14,820 nt of DNA. Source: Pseudomonadota bacterium. Lineage in GTDB: Bacteria > Pseudomonadota > Gammaproteobacteria > Burkholderiales > Burkholderiaceae. Location: contig JAJXUC010000091.1 of the NCBI GenBank assembly GCA_021783435.1, positions 1 to 14,820 on the forward strand, in the 5' to 3' direction. The position numbers and the translations under genes were made by a program. The notes under the pieces are model-generated. The model was given only the letters and a program-made list of their open reading frames with translations. It searched no databases and was not told where the DNA came from. Below, piece by piece: positions 5,909-13,937 of the stretch (position 1 is its first letter; the number at the start of each line of letters is the position of its first letter).

Positions 5909-8341
5909 ATGCAAGTGCCTGAATCCTGGCTGCGCCAATTCTGCAGCCCAGACCTGAGCAGTGAACAGATCGCCGACTGCCTGACCATGGCCGGCCTCGA
6001 AGTCGAAGACATGCGCAGCACCGCGCCTCCGTTCAGCGGCGTGGTGGTTGGCGAAGTCCTGAAGGTCGATCCGCATCCGGATGCGGATCGACTGCGCGTG
6101 TGCCTGGTCGACGTCGGGACTGATACGCCTTTGCAAATCGTCTGCGGAGCGCCGAACGTCGCGGTCGGCATGAAGGCGCCATGCGCACGTATCGGCGCCA
6201 TCCTCCCGCCCGCTGCGGACGGTGGACAGTCCCTGCACATCGGTCCGGCCACCATGCGCGGCGTGTCTTCTCAGGGCATGTTGTGTTCGGCAAAGGAGCT
6301 TGGCCTGTCCGCTGACCATGCTGGATTGCTCGCGCTTCAGTCGGATCTGAAACCGGGTTTGGACTTGCGTCAGGCACTGGACCTGGACGATTGCATCTTC
6401 ACCATCAAGCTCACCCCCAATCTTGGTCATTGCCTCAGCGTATTCGGCGTGGCGCGCGAACTCGCAGCCGTGACCGGGGCCCCTCTCGCGCAACCGCAAT
6501 TTCCCGCGGTCTCTCCCGCCATTGCCGACACACTGCCGGTACACGTCGCAGCGGCTGATTTGTGCGGACGCTTTTCCGGGCGCGTGATACGCGGCGTCAA
6601 CGCCCACGCCATGACGCCCGCCTGGATGCGCCAGCGCCTGGAGCGGGCGGGACAGCGCAGCATCTCGGCCCTGGTGGATATTTCCAATTACGTCATGCTT
6701 GAGCTCGGACGGCCCTCGCATGTGTTCGACCTCGACAAGATTGAGGGCGGTCTGGAGGTGCGCTGGGGCAGGGCGGACGAATCGCTCGAACTGCTCAACG
6801 GCCAGACCGTGGAGGTGGATGAACGGGTTGGCGTCATTGCCGCCGGCCGCGGCATCGAGTCGCTGGCAGGGATCATGGGGGGCGAGGCTACCGCAGTCAC
6901 ACTCGACACGCGCAATGTGTATGTCGAAGCCGCTTTCTGGTGGCCCGATGCCATTCGTGGCCGCGCGCGCCGCTACAATTTTTCCACCGACGCCGCAGCA
7001 CGTTTTGAGCGCGGTGTGGACTACGCGACGACGGTCCAGCACGCCGAACGCATCACCCTGCTCATTCTCGAGATCTGTGGTGGTCAGGCCGGCCCGATGC
7101 GCGACCAACAAATCGCGCTTCCCGAGCGCAAGCCGGTGCGCATGCGCATGGCGCGCTGCGAAAAGGTCATCGGCATGGCCATTGGCGCCGACGATGTCGC
7201 CAAGATCTTTACGCGTTTGGGGCTCCCGTTCCGGCAAGAAGGCCAAGCGCAGGAGGCCGCGTTTATCGTCGAGCCGCCCAGCTATCGCTTCGATTTGGAG
7301 ATCGAGGAGGATTTGATCGAGGAAGTGGCCCGCATCCACGGCTATGCGCGCATCCCGGCGGCTCCGCCGCTTGCCTCGGCGCGCATGCTGCCGGCGGCCG
7401 AAGGCCGGCGCAGCCTGCATCAGTTGCGGCTGGCGCTGGTGAATCTCGCCTACCAGGAGACCATCGCTTTCAGCTTTGCCGAGCCCGAGTGGGAGACAGA
7501 TCTGGCGGGCAATGCGGATCCGATCCGGTTGCTCAACCCCATTGCCGCACAGGCCAGTGTCATGCGGAGCACGCTGTTCGGCAGCCTGCTCCAAGCCTTG
7601 CGCCTGAATCTCAACCACAAGGCGCGCCGGGTGCGCATCTTTGAATTGGGCCGTGTTTTTCTGCGTAGCCAGCGGCTGGCCGACCCAGCCCAGCCCGGCG
7701 GCCTAGACCAACCCATGCGCATCGGCGCACTGGCTTACGGTCCCATCTGGCCCACAGGATGGGCGCAGCCGGAGCGCCTGGTCGATTTCTTCGATGTCAA
7801 GGGCGACGTTGAGCAACTCTGCGCAGGTTCTGGCCCGCTGCGCTTCGAACCCGCCCGCCATCCTGCGTTGCACCCAGGACGCTGCGCGGCCGTCCTGCTG
7901 GATGAACAGATCGTTGGCATGCTTGGCGAATTGCACCCGCGCCTGGTGCTCAAGTACGGCCTGCACCAGGCGCCCATCGTGTTTGAGCTTGATGCTGAGA
8001 TACTCCAGCGCCAGGCGATGCCGTCATTGCAGCCCATTGCGCGCGCACCCGCGGCGCAGCGGGATCTGGCCTTCGTGCTCGACCCTGCGATTTCTGCGGC
8101 GCGCTTCTTGCATGTGGTCGATACGGCCCGCGCAGCGGATGCACGCTGCGGCATCATCGTGAAGAGCATCATCTTCGATGTCTTCCAGCCGAGGGAACCA
8201 GACAGCATGCCGGGCAAGAGCGTTGCGCTGCGCCTGACGCTGCAGGCGGATGAAACACTGACCGACGCGCAGGCTGACGCCGCATGTGCCGGCATCGTCG
8301 CTGCCATGCAGCGCGAACTCGGCGCGCGGCTTCGCGCCTGA
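5909..8341 (+). CDS. pheT: Phenylalanyl-tRNA synthetase beta subunit
   Basis: PheT is the large partner of PheS. It binds tRNA-Phe and hydrolyses mischarged Tyr-tRNA-Phe in its B3/B4 editing domain. The product has 810 residues (E. coli 795) and begins [12 protein letters not shown]. Domains in rough order: the EMAP-type tRNA-binding fold at about 40-150 ([26 protein letters not shown]); B3/B4 editing at about 210-385 ([46 protein letters not shown]); the B5 domain at about 400-475 ([16 protein letters not shown]); the catalytic-like core ([30 protein letters not shown]); and a C-terminal FDX-ACB domain at about 715-809 ([19 protein letters not shown]). No Shine-Dalgarno sequence is evident, but ATG 5909 gives the family's usual N terminus. 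ihfA follows after 35 bases. Confidence 0.98.
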   Translation: MQVPESWLRQFCSPDLSSEQIADCLTMAGLEVEDMRSTAPPFSGVVVGEVLKVDPHPDADRLRVCLVDVGTDTPLQIVCGAPNVAVGMKAPCARIGAILPPAADGGQSLHIGPATMRGVSSQGMLCSAKELGLSADHAGLLALQSDLKPGLDLRQALDLDDCIFTIKLTPNLGHCLSVFGVARELAAVTGAPLAQPQFPAVSPAIADTLPVHVAAADLCGRFSGRVIRGVNAHAMTPAWMRQRLERAGQRSISALVDISNYVMLELGRPSHVFDLDKIEGGLEVRWGRADESLELLNGQTVEVDERVGVIAAGRGIESLAGIMGGEATAVTLDTRNVYVEAAFWWPDAIRGRARRYNFSTDAAARFERGVDYATTVQHAERITLLILEICGGQAGPMRDQQIALPERKPVRMRMARCEKVIGMAIGADDVAKIFTRLGLPFRQEGQAQEAAFIVEPPSYRFDLEIEEDLIEEVARIHGYARIPAAPPLASARMLPAAEGRRSLHQLRLALVNLAYQETIAFSFAEPEWETDLAGNADPIRLLNPIAAQASVMRSTLFGSLLQALRLNLNHKARRVRIFELGRVFLRSQRLADPAQPGGLDQPMRIGALAYGPIWPTGWAQPERLVDFFDVKGDVEQLCAGSGPLRFEPARHPALHPGRCAAVLLDEQIVGMLGELHPRLVLKYGLHQAPIVFELDAEILQRQAMPSLQPIARAPAAQRDLAFVLDPAISAARFLHVVDTARAADARCGIIVKSIIFDVFQPREPDSMPGKSVALRLTLQADETLTDAQADAACAGIVAAMQRELGARLRA

Positions 8342-8376
8342 ACAATGCTCAAAGGTCATTTCGGGAAATTGCGATC

Positions 8377-8709
8377 ATGGAAAAACTTGTCACCAATCTG
8401 CTGACCCCCAGCCTGACCAAGGCCGAGTTGTCCGAATTGCTCTACGAGCGCATCGGCTTGAATAAACGGGAATCCAAGGACATGGTGGATGCCTTCTTCG
8501 ACCTCATCCGCGAAGCCCTGGCCTTCGGGCATGACGTGAAGCTGTCGAATTTCGGCAATTTCCAGCTACGCGACAAAGCTCAGCGTCCGGGACGCAATCC
8601 ACGCACCGGAGAGATCATTCCCATCCAGGCCAGGCGCGTGGTGACCTTTCATCCCAGCCAGAAATTCAAGGAACAGCTGCAAAACCACCTGGAGGTCGAG
8701 GAACATTGA
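8377..8709 (+). CDS. ihfA: Integration host factor alpha subunit
   Basis: IHF-alpha pairs with IHF-beta to form the DNA-bending nucleoid protein used in recombination, replication and sigma-54 promoter activation. The product has 110 residues (E. coli 99); the extra length is an N-terminal [12 protein letters not shown] segment. The HU/IHF fold follows: [32 protein letters not shown], then [26 protein letters not shown], which contains the DNA-intercalating beta-arm with its conserved Pro, and then [19 protein letters not shown] 8377 has a GGGA about ten bases upstream. The position after pheT is the standard one and distinguishes it from ihfB and HU genes. IHF levels are thereby tied to the translation operon. 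Confidence 0.96.
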   Translation: MEKLVTNLLTPSLTKAELSELLYERIGLNKRESKDMVDAFFDLIREALAFGHDVKLSNFGNFQLRDKAQRPGRNPRTGEIIPIQARRVVTFHPSQKFKEQLQNHLEVEEH

Positions 8710-8829
8710 ATGCGCACAGGTCTGCTGGCAGCCTCGGCTGCAATCACGGTCGGTTTGTCCCAGCCATGATCCGCCCCGTATAGTTGACGTACAACTTCCG
8801 CAACAACCTGCCCGGCTTGACTCGCAGCC

Positions 8830-9285
8830 ATGAACGCGTCCACGGCATTGCCCCCGATTCCGTCCAAGCGCTACTTCACCATCGGTGAGGTCAGCGAGTT
8901 GTGCGGCGTCAAGTCGCACGTGCTGCGCTACTGGGAGCAGGAATTCAGCCAGTTGCGGCCCATGAAGCGCCGCGGAAACCGACGTTATTACCAGCACCAT
9001 GAAGTGCTGCTGATCCGCCGTATCCGCGAACTCCTGTATGAGCAGGGTTTCACCATCCACGGTGCTCGCGCCAAACTGTCGCAGGGGGATGCCCAGGCGC
9101 ACGAGTTCGCTCCCGCCGCAACCGGATCTCAATGGCAGCCCACCTCCTTGCGGACCGACGACCTGGATTCAGGCAGACTCACGTCCCGCTCGCCGGGTGG
9201 AGAGCCGGATATTGGACCGGCCGTGATGCAGGACGATCTACGCAGTCAATTGCTCGCGCTCCGATCTCTCCTGAGTCTCGAATAA
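8830..9285 (+). CDS. Short MerR-family transcriptional regulator, target unknown
   Basis: This 151-residue protein has an N-terminal MerR-type winged helix-turn-helix: YFTIGEVSELCGVKSHVLRYWEQEF at about 15-39, then MKRRGNRRYYQHHEVLLIRRIRELLYEQGFTI with the wing and the start of the dimerisation helix. Residues 90-130 look disordered, and the end (about 134-150) is a Leu-rich helix. There is one Cys only (C25, in the DNA-binding part), so it lacks the metal- or redox-sensing cysteines of MerR, CueR or SoxR, and there is no recognisable ligand-binding domain. ATG 8830 is the only possible start, because an in-frame TGA lies at 8818-8820. It follows ihfA by 120 bases and precedes tRNA-Pro. I recall this arrangement as common in Burkholderiales, but I know of no assigned function. 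It could be a constitutive activator or respond to an unknown signal. Confidence 0.88.
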   Translation: MNASTALPPIPSKRYFTIGEVSELCGVKSHVLRYWEQEFSQLRPMKRRGNRRYYQHHEVLLIRRIRELLYEQGFTIHGARAKLSQGDAQAHEFAPAATGSQWQPTSLRTDDLDSGRLTSRSPGGEPDIGPAVMQDDLRSQLLALRSLLSLE

Positions 9286-9287
9286 TC

Positions 9288-9296
9288 TGCTATATT
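9288..9296 (+). promoter_or_regulatory. Extended -10 promoter of the tRNA-Pro gene
   Basis: TGCTATATT is an extended -10 element (TGn followed by TATATT), ending 15 bases before the mature tRNA. Transcription would start near 9303, leaving a 5' leader of about nine bases. The -35 region around 9268-9273 is poor. The bases after the -10 are GC-rich, as in stringently controlled promoters. Confidence 0.5.
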
Positions 9297-9311
9297 TACC
9301 GGCTTGGTCGA

Positions 9312-9388
<77 letters not shown>

Positions 9389-9433
9389 ATAAAATCAGTG
9401 TCTTAGCGGCGAATACCAGGCGCCGAGAACCGG

Positions 9434-9466
9434 AGCAAGTTAGAAGGACTTCTAACTTGCTTTTTT
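9434..9466 (+). terminator. Rho-independent terminator after tRNA-Pro
   Basis: A perfect 12-bp stem (9434-9445 with 9450-9461) closes a GGAC loop and is followed by a T run to 9466. It lies 45 bases after the tRNA and ends that transcript. On the other strand there is no T run, so it does not serve putA. Confidence 0.92.
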
Positions 9467-9562
9467 CTCGCGTAGGGCCTGTCTTCGCTGGTGTGGTTGC
9501 GCCGTGGATGCACGGCAAAGTGCGCTTCTAGCTTGTAATGACTTGAGGCCCGGTGTGCGGCG

Positions 9563-12500
9563 TTACCCGATCGTCATCAGGCTGGCGTTGCCGCCAGCGG
9601 CTGCCGTGTTCACGCTGATGACGCGCTCACGGAGCAGCATTTCAAGCGGGTAATCCATCTGTGCAAGCCCGTCGCGTGGCAGTGCGAAAACGGGCACCAC
9701 CGCATGGGTGTACTGTGCCAGTTCGGTTTGAAAGGCAAGAAGCCCGGCAGAATCGCCGTCGTAGAGCGCCGCGTCGGGCATGGCGTCTTGCGATACGAGA
9801 CGCACATGGTCGTGCAGGGTGGAGGGCAGCAGCGCGGAAACGGCATCGGCCGCCTTGCCTGAAATGAGCGCGACGTTGGCCGTGGCCAGCGCGGCACCGA
9901 TCTGCCGCAGCAAAGCTTCTTGCGTGTCGGCGCGGCACAAAATCGTGCCCCGTGCCTCAAGCCCGTACTGGTTCTGCTCGCCAACCGGGCCTGGCAGCAC
10001 AGTGACCTGGCGCGCCGGGGCATGGGCGGCGTAGGTTTGCAACGTCGCAGTCTCGACGCCCTGGTCTTGCAGGGCCTTGATGAGATCAAGCAGAGGCTGC
10101 GGTGTTTGAGCCGTTGGCAAAAATGGTCCGCTTCCGGGCGCGATCAATCGGCGCAGATAAAGGGGGCCGCCGGCCTTTGGCCCGGTGCCTGAGCGCGAAT
10201 GCCCCCCAAAGGGCTGCACACCGACAACCGCGCCAATGACGTTGCGATTGACGTAAATATTGCCGGCGCTGATGCGCGAGGTTACGTGCGCGATCGTCTC
10301 GTCGATACGGCTATGAATGCCGAACGTCAGTCCATAGCCCAGCGCGTTCACGGCGTCGATGGCGGCATCGAGCTCGCCGCGCTGATAGCGCAAGACGTGC
10401 AGCACAGGCCCGAAGACTTCGCGCCCCAGGACGTCGATCGACGGGATCTCGATGATCGTGGGGGGGACGAAATAGCCGTGGCGGGCATCTTGCGGCAGTT
10501 CGGGGGCACTGACCATGAAGCCGCGGCCACGCATCGCCTCGATGTGTGCGGCGATGGTGTCCCGCGCCTCGGCGCTGATGACCGGGCCCACGTCGGTGCA
10601 GAGTCGATCGGGCCGGCCGATGGCAAGCTCGGCGCTTGCGCCACGCAGCATCTCCAGCAGGCGGGGGGCGATATCGTTCTGGACCAACACGATGCGCAGC
10701 GCCGAGCAGCGCTGCCCGGCGGAGTCGAAAGCCGAGGAGACGATGTCGGCCACGGCCTGCTCGGGCAAGGCGGAGGAATCGACCACCATGGCGTTTTGTC
10801 CGCCCGTTTCGGCAATCAGGGGAATGGGCAGGCCCTGGGCGTCCAGGTGTCCGGCAAGTTGCGTCTGAATCAGGCGCGCCACCTCGGTGGAGCCGGTGAA
10901 CATCACGCCGCGGACACGCGCATCGGCAACCAGCGCTGCGCCAACGCGGCCATCGCCGGGAAGCAATTGCAGGGCGCCTGCCGGAACCCCGGCTTCCAGA
11001 AGTACGTGCACGGCATGGCTGGCGATGAGCGGGGTTTCCTCGGCCGGTTTCGCCAGGACGACATTGCCTGCGGCCAGGGCCGCGGCGACTTGTCCGGTGA
11101 AAATGGCCAGGGGGAAATTCCACGGGCTGATGGCCACGACGGGGCCGAGTGGACGCTGCACGGCATTGTGGAACTGCGACGACACTTGGGTCGCGTAATA
11201 GCGCAGGAAATCCACGGCCTCGCGCACTTCGCCAATGGCGGCAGGCAGGGTCTTGCCGGCCTCGCGCACGATCAGCCCCACCAGCTTGGGCAGCCGCTCT
11301 TCGAGAAGATCGGCGGCGCGAAGCAGAATCGCCGCGCGATCCTGTGCCGGCGTGGCTTGCCAGACGGGCGCCGCCTGCAGCGCGAAGGTGAAGGCCGCGT
11401 CGATCAGGGCGGGATCGGTTTCGATGACCTGGCCCACCGTATCGCGCAGGTCGGCCGGGTTGAGGATCGGGCGCGCCGGGCCCCGCACTTCGCCGTTGCC
11501 CAGGATGGGCCGCGCCTGCCACGACGTCTCGAGTCCTGCAAGCCCCGCGGAGGCCAGCGAGCCCAGGCGCTGTTCGTTGCTGAGATCGAACCCGGCGGAA
11601 TTTTCACGGGCAAAACCAAACAGCGCGCGGGGAAGCACGATCTTCTCGTGCCCAGCACCCAGCGGTACCACGCTCCTAGCCAATTCGGCGGGGTCGGCGA
11701 CGATGTCGTCCAGACTCAGTTTCGGGTCGTTGATCTTGTGCACGAATGAGGTGTTGGCACCGTTCTCAAGTAGCCTTCGCACAAGATAGGCGAGCAGGGT
11801 TTCGTGCGTGCCCACGGGCGCATAGATGCGACAGGGCCGGTTCAGGGCATCGGGCCCGACGACCTCCTCGTACAGCGGCTCCCCCATGCCGTGCAGGCAT
11901 TGGAACTCGTACTGGCCCACGTAGAAATTTTCTCCCGCCATCGCGTGGATGGCGGCTACGGTGTGCGCGTTGTGCGTGGCGAATTGCGGGAACACGGCGC
12001 TTGGCGCGGCCAGCAGTTTGCGCGCGCAGGCCAGGTACGAGATGTCGGTATGCACCTTGCGCGTGAACACGGGGAAGCCTTCGAGGCCGTCGATCTGTGC
12101 GCGCTTGATCTCGGAATCCCAGTACGCCCCCTTGACCAACCGCACCATCAAGCGTCGCTGCGAGCGGTGCGCGAGGTCGATGAGGAAGTCCAGCACGAAG
12201 GGTGCGCGCTTCTGGTAGGCCTGGACCACGAATCCGATGCCATTCCACCCTTGAAGCGCCGGATCAAAGCACAGGCTCTCCAGCAAGTCCAGGGAGATTT
12301 CCAGCCGGTCGGCCTCCTCCGCGTCGATGTTCAGCCCGATGTCGTAGTCGCGCGCCAGGCGTGCAAGCCGTACCAGACGCGGCAGCAATTCGTCCGCGAC
12401 GCGCTGGCGTTGCGCGCGCGCATAGCGCGGATGCAACGCGGAGAGCTTGATCGAAATGCCAGGGCCTTCGTAGATGCCGCGGCGCTGCGCGGCTTTGCCG

Positions 12501-13411
12501 ATCGCGTGGATGGCCTGCTCGTAGTCGCGCAGGTAGCGCTCGGCATCCTGCGCCGTGAGCGCCGCCTCGCCCAGCATGTCGTAGGAATGGCGAAAGCCCT
12601 TGTCTTCCCACTTGCGCGCGTTGGCCAGAGCGTCGGCGATGTTCTGGCCCAGCACGAACTGCTCGCCCATGAGCCGCATGGCGATGTTCACGCCCCCACG
12701 CACCACGGGCTCGCCACTGCGCGCAACGAGACGGGTCAGGACCGAGGACAGGTGGGCTTCGCTGCTGGTCGCCACGAGTTTTCCCGTCAGCAGCAGACCC
12801 CAGGTGGCCGCGTTGACAAACAGCGAGCGGCCGCCGCGCAAATGGCTTTGCCAGTCGCCGGAACAGATCTTGTCGCGGATCAATGCGTCGCGCGTGGCGG
12901 TGTCGGGGATGCGCAACAACGCTTCGGCCAGGCACATCAGGGCAATCCCTTCCTGACTTGACAGTGCGTATTCCTGCAGCAGCGCTTCGACGCCGCCACG
13001 CGTGCGCTTGGCGCGCAGTCGGGTGGCGAGGCGGCGCGCGGTGTCCTGCGTCGCCGCGGCCAGTTTCGGTGGCAGGGTGGCCTGGGCAAGGATGGCGGGG
13101 ACGCATTCGGGCTCGGGTCTGCGATAGGCCGCCGTGATGGCCGCGCGCAGCACGGTCTGCGGTTGCACGTCCTGCGCTAGATCGAGAAATGGCACGATCG
13201 GGGACGCAGGGTGGTCTTGCTGCGGCGCGGGCTGGAACTCGCCATCATCCGGGACAGCCTCCAGCGCGTCCCCACGTTCGAGCCGCTCCAGGCCTTGCAG
13301 AATCATTTGCTTGACGACGAAATGCGGCGTGCGCCCATGCGCCTCGGCTGCAGATTTGATACGAAGACGTACATGCTCATCGATTTTTACGCCTATGGTC
13401 GTCACTGGCAT
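9563..13411 (-). CDS. putA: Trifunctional PutA: proline dehydrogenase, glutamate-semialdehyde dehydrogenase and repressor
   Basis: PutA oxidises proline to glutamate in two steps: FAD-linked proline dehydrogenase at the membrane, then NAD-linked L-glutamate-gamma-semialdehyde dehydrogenase. Without proline it represses put genes. The product has 1282 residues (E. coli 1320). The ribbon-helix-helix domain is at 1-45 (MPVTTIGVKIDEHVRLRIK). The proline dehydrogenase barrel spans about 235-560 (YEGPGISIKLSALHPRY, LMVRLVKGAYWDSEIKRAQ, FATHNAHT, YEFQCLHGMGEPLYEEV). The aldehyde dehydrogenase spans about 640-1090 (SPWNFPLAIFTGQ, E868 in AETGGQN, C902 in SAGQRCSALR, VQPFGGHSRSGTGPKAGG). A C-terminal domain ends GGNASLMTIG. 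An ATG five codons upstream exists, but AAAGG with a 7-base spacer supports the start at 13411. No putP proline permease is adjacent; the divergent neighbour is an ABC binding protein. Confidence 0.97.
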   Translation of the reverse strand: MPVTTIGVKIDEHVRLRIKSAAEAHGRTPHFVVKQMILQGLERLERGDALEAVPDDGEFQPAPQQDHPASPIVPFLDLAQDVQPQTVLRAAITAAYRRPEPECVPAILAQATLPPKLAAATQDTARRLATRLRAKRTRGGVEALLQEYALSSQEGIALMCLAEALLRIPDTATRDALIRDKICSGDWQSHLRGGRSLFVNAATWGLLLTGKLVATSSEAHLSSVLTRLVARSGEPVVRGGVNIAMRLMGEQFVLGQNIADALANARKWEDKGFRHSYDMLGEAALTAQDAERYLRDYEQAIHAIGKAAQRRGIYEGPGISIKLSALHPRYARAQRQRVADELLPRLVRLARLARDYDIGLNIDAEEADRLEISLDLLESLCFDPALQGWNGIGFVVQAYQKRAPFVLDFLIDLAHRSQRRLMVRLVKGAYWDSEIKRAQIDGLEGFPVFTRKVHTDISYLACARKLLAAPSAVFPQFATHNAHTVAAIHAMAGENFYVGQYEFQCLHGMGEPLYEEVVGPDALNRPCRIYAPVGTHETLLAYLVRRLLENGANTSFVHKINDPKLSLDDIVADPAELARSVVPLGAGHEKIVLPRALFGFARENSAGFDLSNEQRLGSLASAGLAGLETSWQARPILGNGEVRGPARPILNPADLRDTVGQVIETDPALIDAAFTFALQAAPVWQATPAQDRAAILLRAADLLEERLPKLVGLIVREAGKTLPAAIGEVREAVDFLRYYATQVSSQFHNAVQRPLGPVVAISPWNFPLAIFTGQVAAALAAGNVVLAKPAEETPLIASHAVHVLLEAGVPAGALQLLPGDGRVGAALVADARVRGVMFTGSTEVARLIQTQLAGHLDAQGLPIPLIAETGGQNAMVVDSSALPEQAVADIVSSAFDSAGQRCSALRIVLVQNDIAPRLLEMLRGASAELAIGRPDRLCTDVGPVISAEARDTIAAHIEAMRGRGFMVSAPELPQDARHGYFVPPTIIEIPSIDVLGREVFGPVLHVLRYQRGELDAAIDAVNALGYGLTFGIHSRIDETIAHVTSRISAGNIYVNRNVIGAVVGVQPFGGHSRSGTGPKAGGPLYLRRLIAPGSGPFLPTAQTPQPLLDLIKALQDQGVETATLQTYAAHAPARQVTVLPGPVGEQNQYGLEARGTILCRADTQEALLRQIGAALATANVALISGKAADAVSALLPSTLHDHVRLVSQDAMPDAALYDGDSAGLLAFQTELAQYTHAVVPVFALPRDGLAQMDYPLEMLLRERVISVNTAAAGGNASLMTIG

Positions 13412-13518
13412 GGTTGCACCTTTCATATACTGAAGTCTAGAATGGTTACACCTTTATTCGAGGAAGTAAAGTTTTCTCTTGTTTTTGGTGTTACCTTTCT
13501 GTTCCAGAAGGTTGTAAC
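13411..13518. promoter_or_regulatory. Putative PutA operator repeats over the putA start and upstream region
   Basis: TGGTTGCACCTTT (13411-13423) and TGGTTACACCTTT (13443-13455) differ at one base and are 32 bases, about three helical turns, apart. A looser copy, TGGTGTTACCTTT, lies at 13486-13498, and GGTTGTAAC at 13510-13518. The first copy contains GTTGCA (13413-13418), the hexamer E. coli PutA recognises; copies two and four have one-mismatch forms (GTTACA, GTTGTA). The first copy sits exactly in the spacer between the putA Shine-Dalgarno sequence and its start codon. Autorepression by the ribbon-helix-helix domain is the natural reading. Confidence 0.5.
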
Positions 13519-13937
13519 TCTTAAACGCCATGGCGATGCACAGCAACTTTTTCACAGACTCGCGGCATGCAGTCCCCATGTGGATCGTCGGACGTTCGTC
13601 TGACGCGGTGCACTTGATCCACGCGATGAAAACCGCGTCGAACGGCGCATACCGTCAACCATCCTGTTGAATCCAGAACCCGATGCGTGTCACGAATCGA
13701 TGTCGACACAGGCGACGCAGTGCCCGACGCGTCGAAGGGTGTGCTGGCAGGCGCCTGCCGCGGCTGATGCTCCCTTCATGCCTGACTGGAATCGATGTGC
13801 GCTTGATCTTTGCCGTCCGCTGTCGTCCTCTCGTCTGGGGCTGTCGGACTGGTGCTGGGTATCGGCTCTTGCCGCTGCGAACGACGGCCCGACTGTGGCC
13901 CTTCATCTTCACATTGCCAAACTAGGAGACAAGCACA
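13412..13937. other. Divergent control region between putA and the ABC binding-protein gene
   Basis: This is 526 bases with no convincing gene; the open frames across it resemble no family I know. The putA-proximal 110 bases are AT-richer and hold the operator-like repeats. Further along are a hairpin (CGTCGGAC with GTCTGACG, 13586-13605), a perfect 14-base palindrome (13746-13759) and the 10-mer GAATCGATGT twice (13694-13703, 13789-13798). No clear sigma-70 or sigma-54 promoter for the binding-protein gene was found. Confidence 0.6.
13746..13759. repeat. Perfect 14-base palindrome
   Basis: GGCAGGCGCCTGCC reads the same on both strands. It lies 179 bases before the binding-protein start. It could be a dimeric regulator site or a cruciform, or a chance palindrome in GC-rich DNA. 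Confidence 0.4.

Noticed and set aside
9501..9516. GCCGTG/CACGGC hairpin as the putA terminator
   Set aside because: It is only six base pairs with no T run on the - strand, so there is no good support.
10199..11749. Long + strand open frame of 516 codons opposite putA, and other long frames opposite thrS, pheT and putA
   Set aside because: They are antisense shadows of strongly conserved genes in GC-rich DNA, and their translations are low-complexity and resemble no family.
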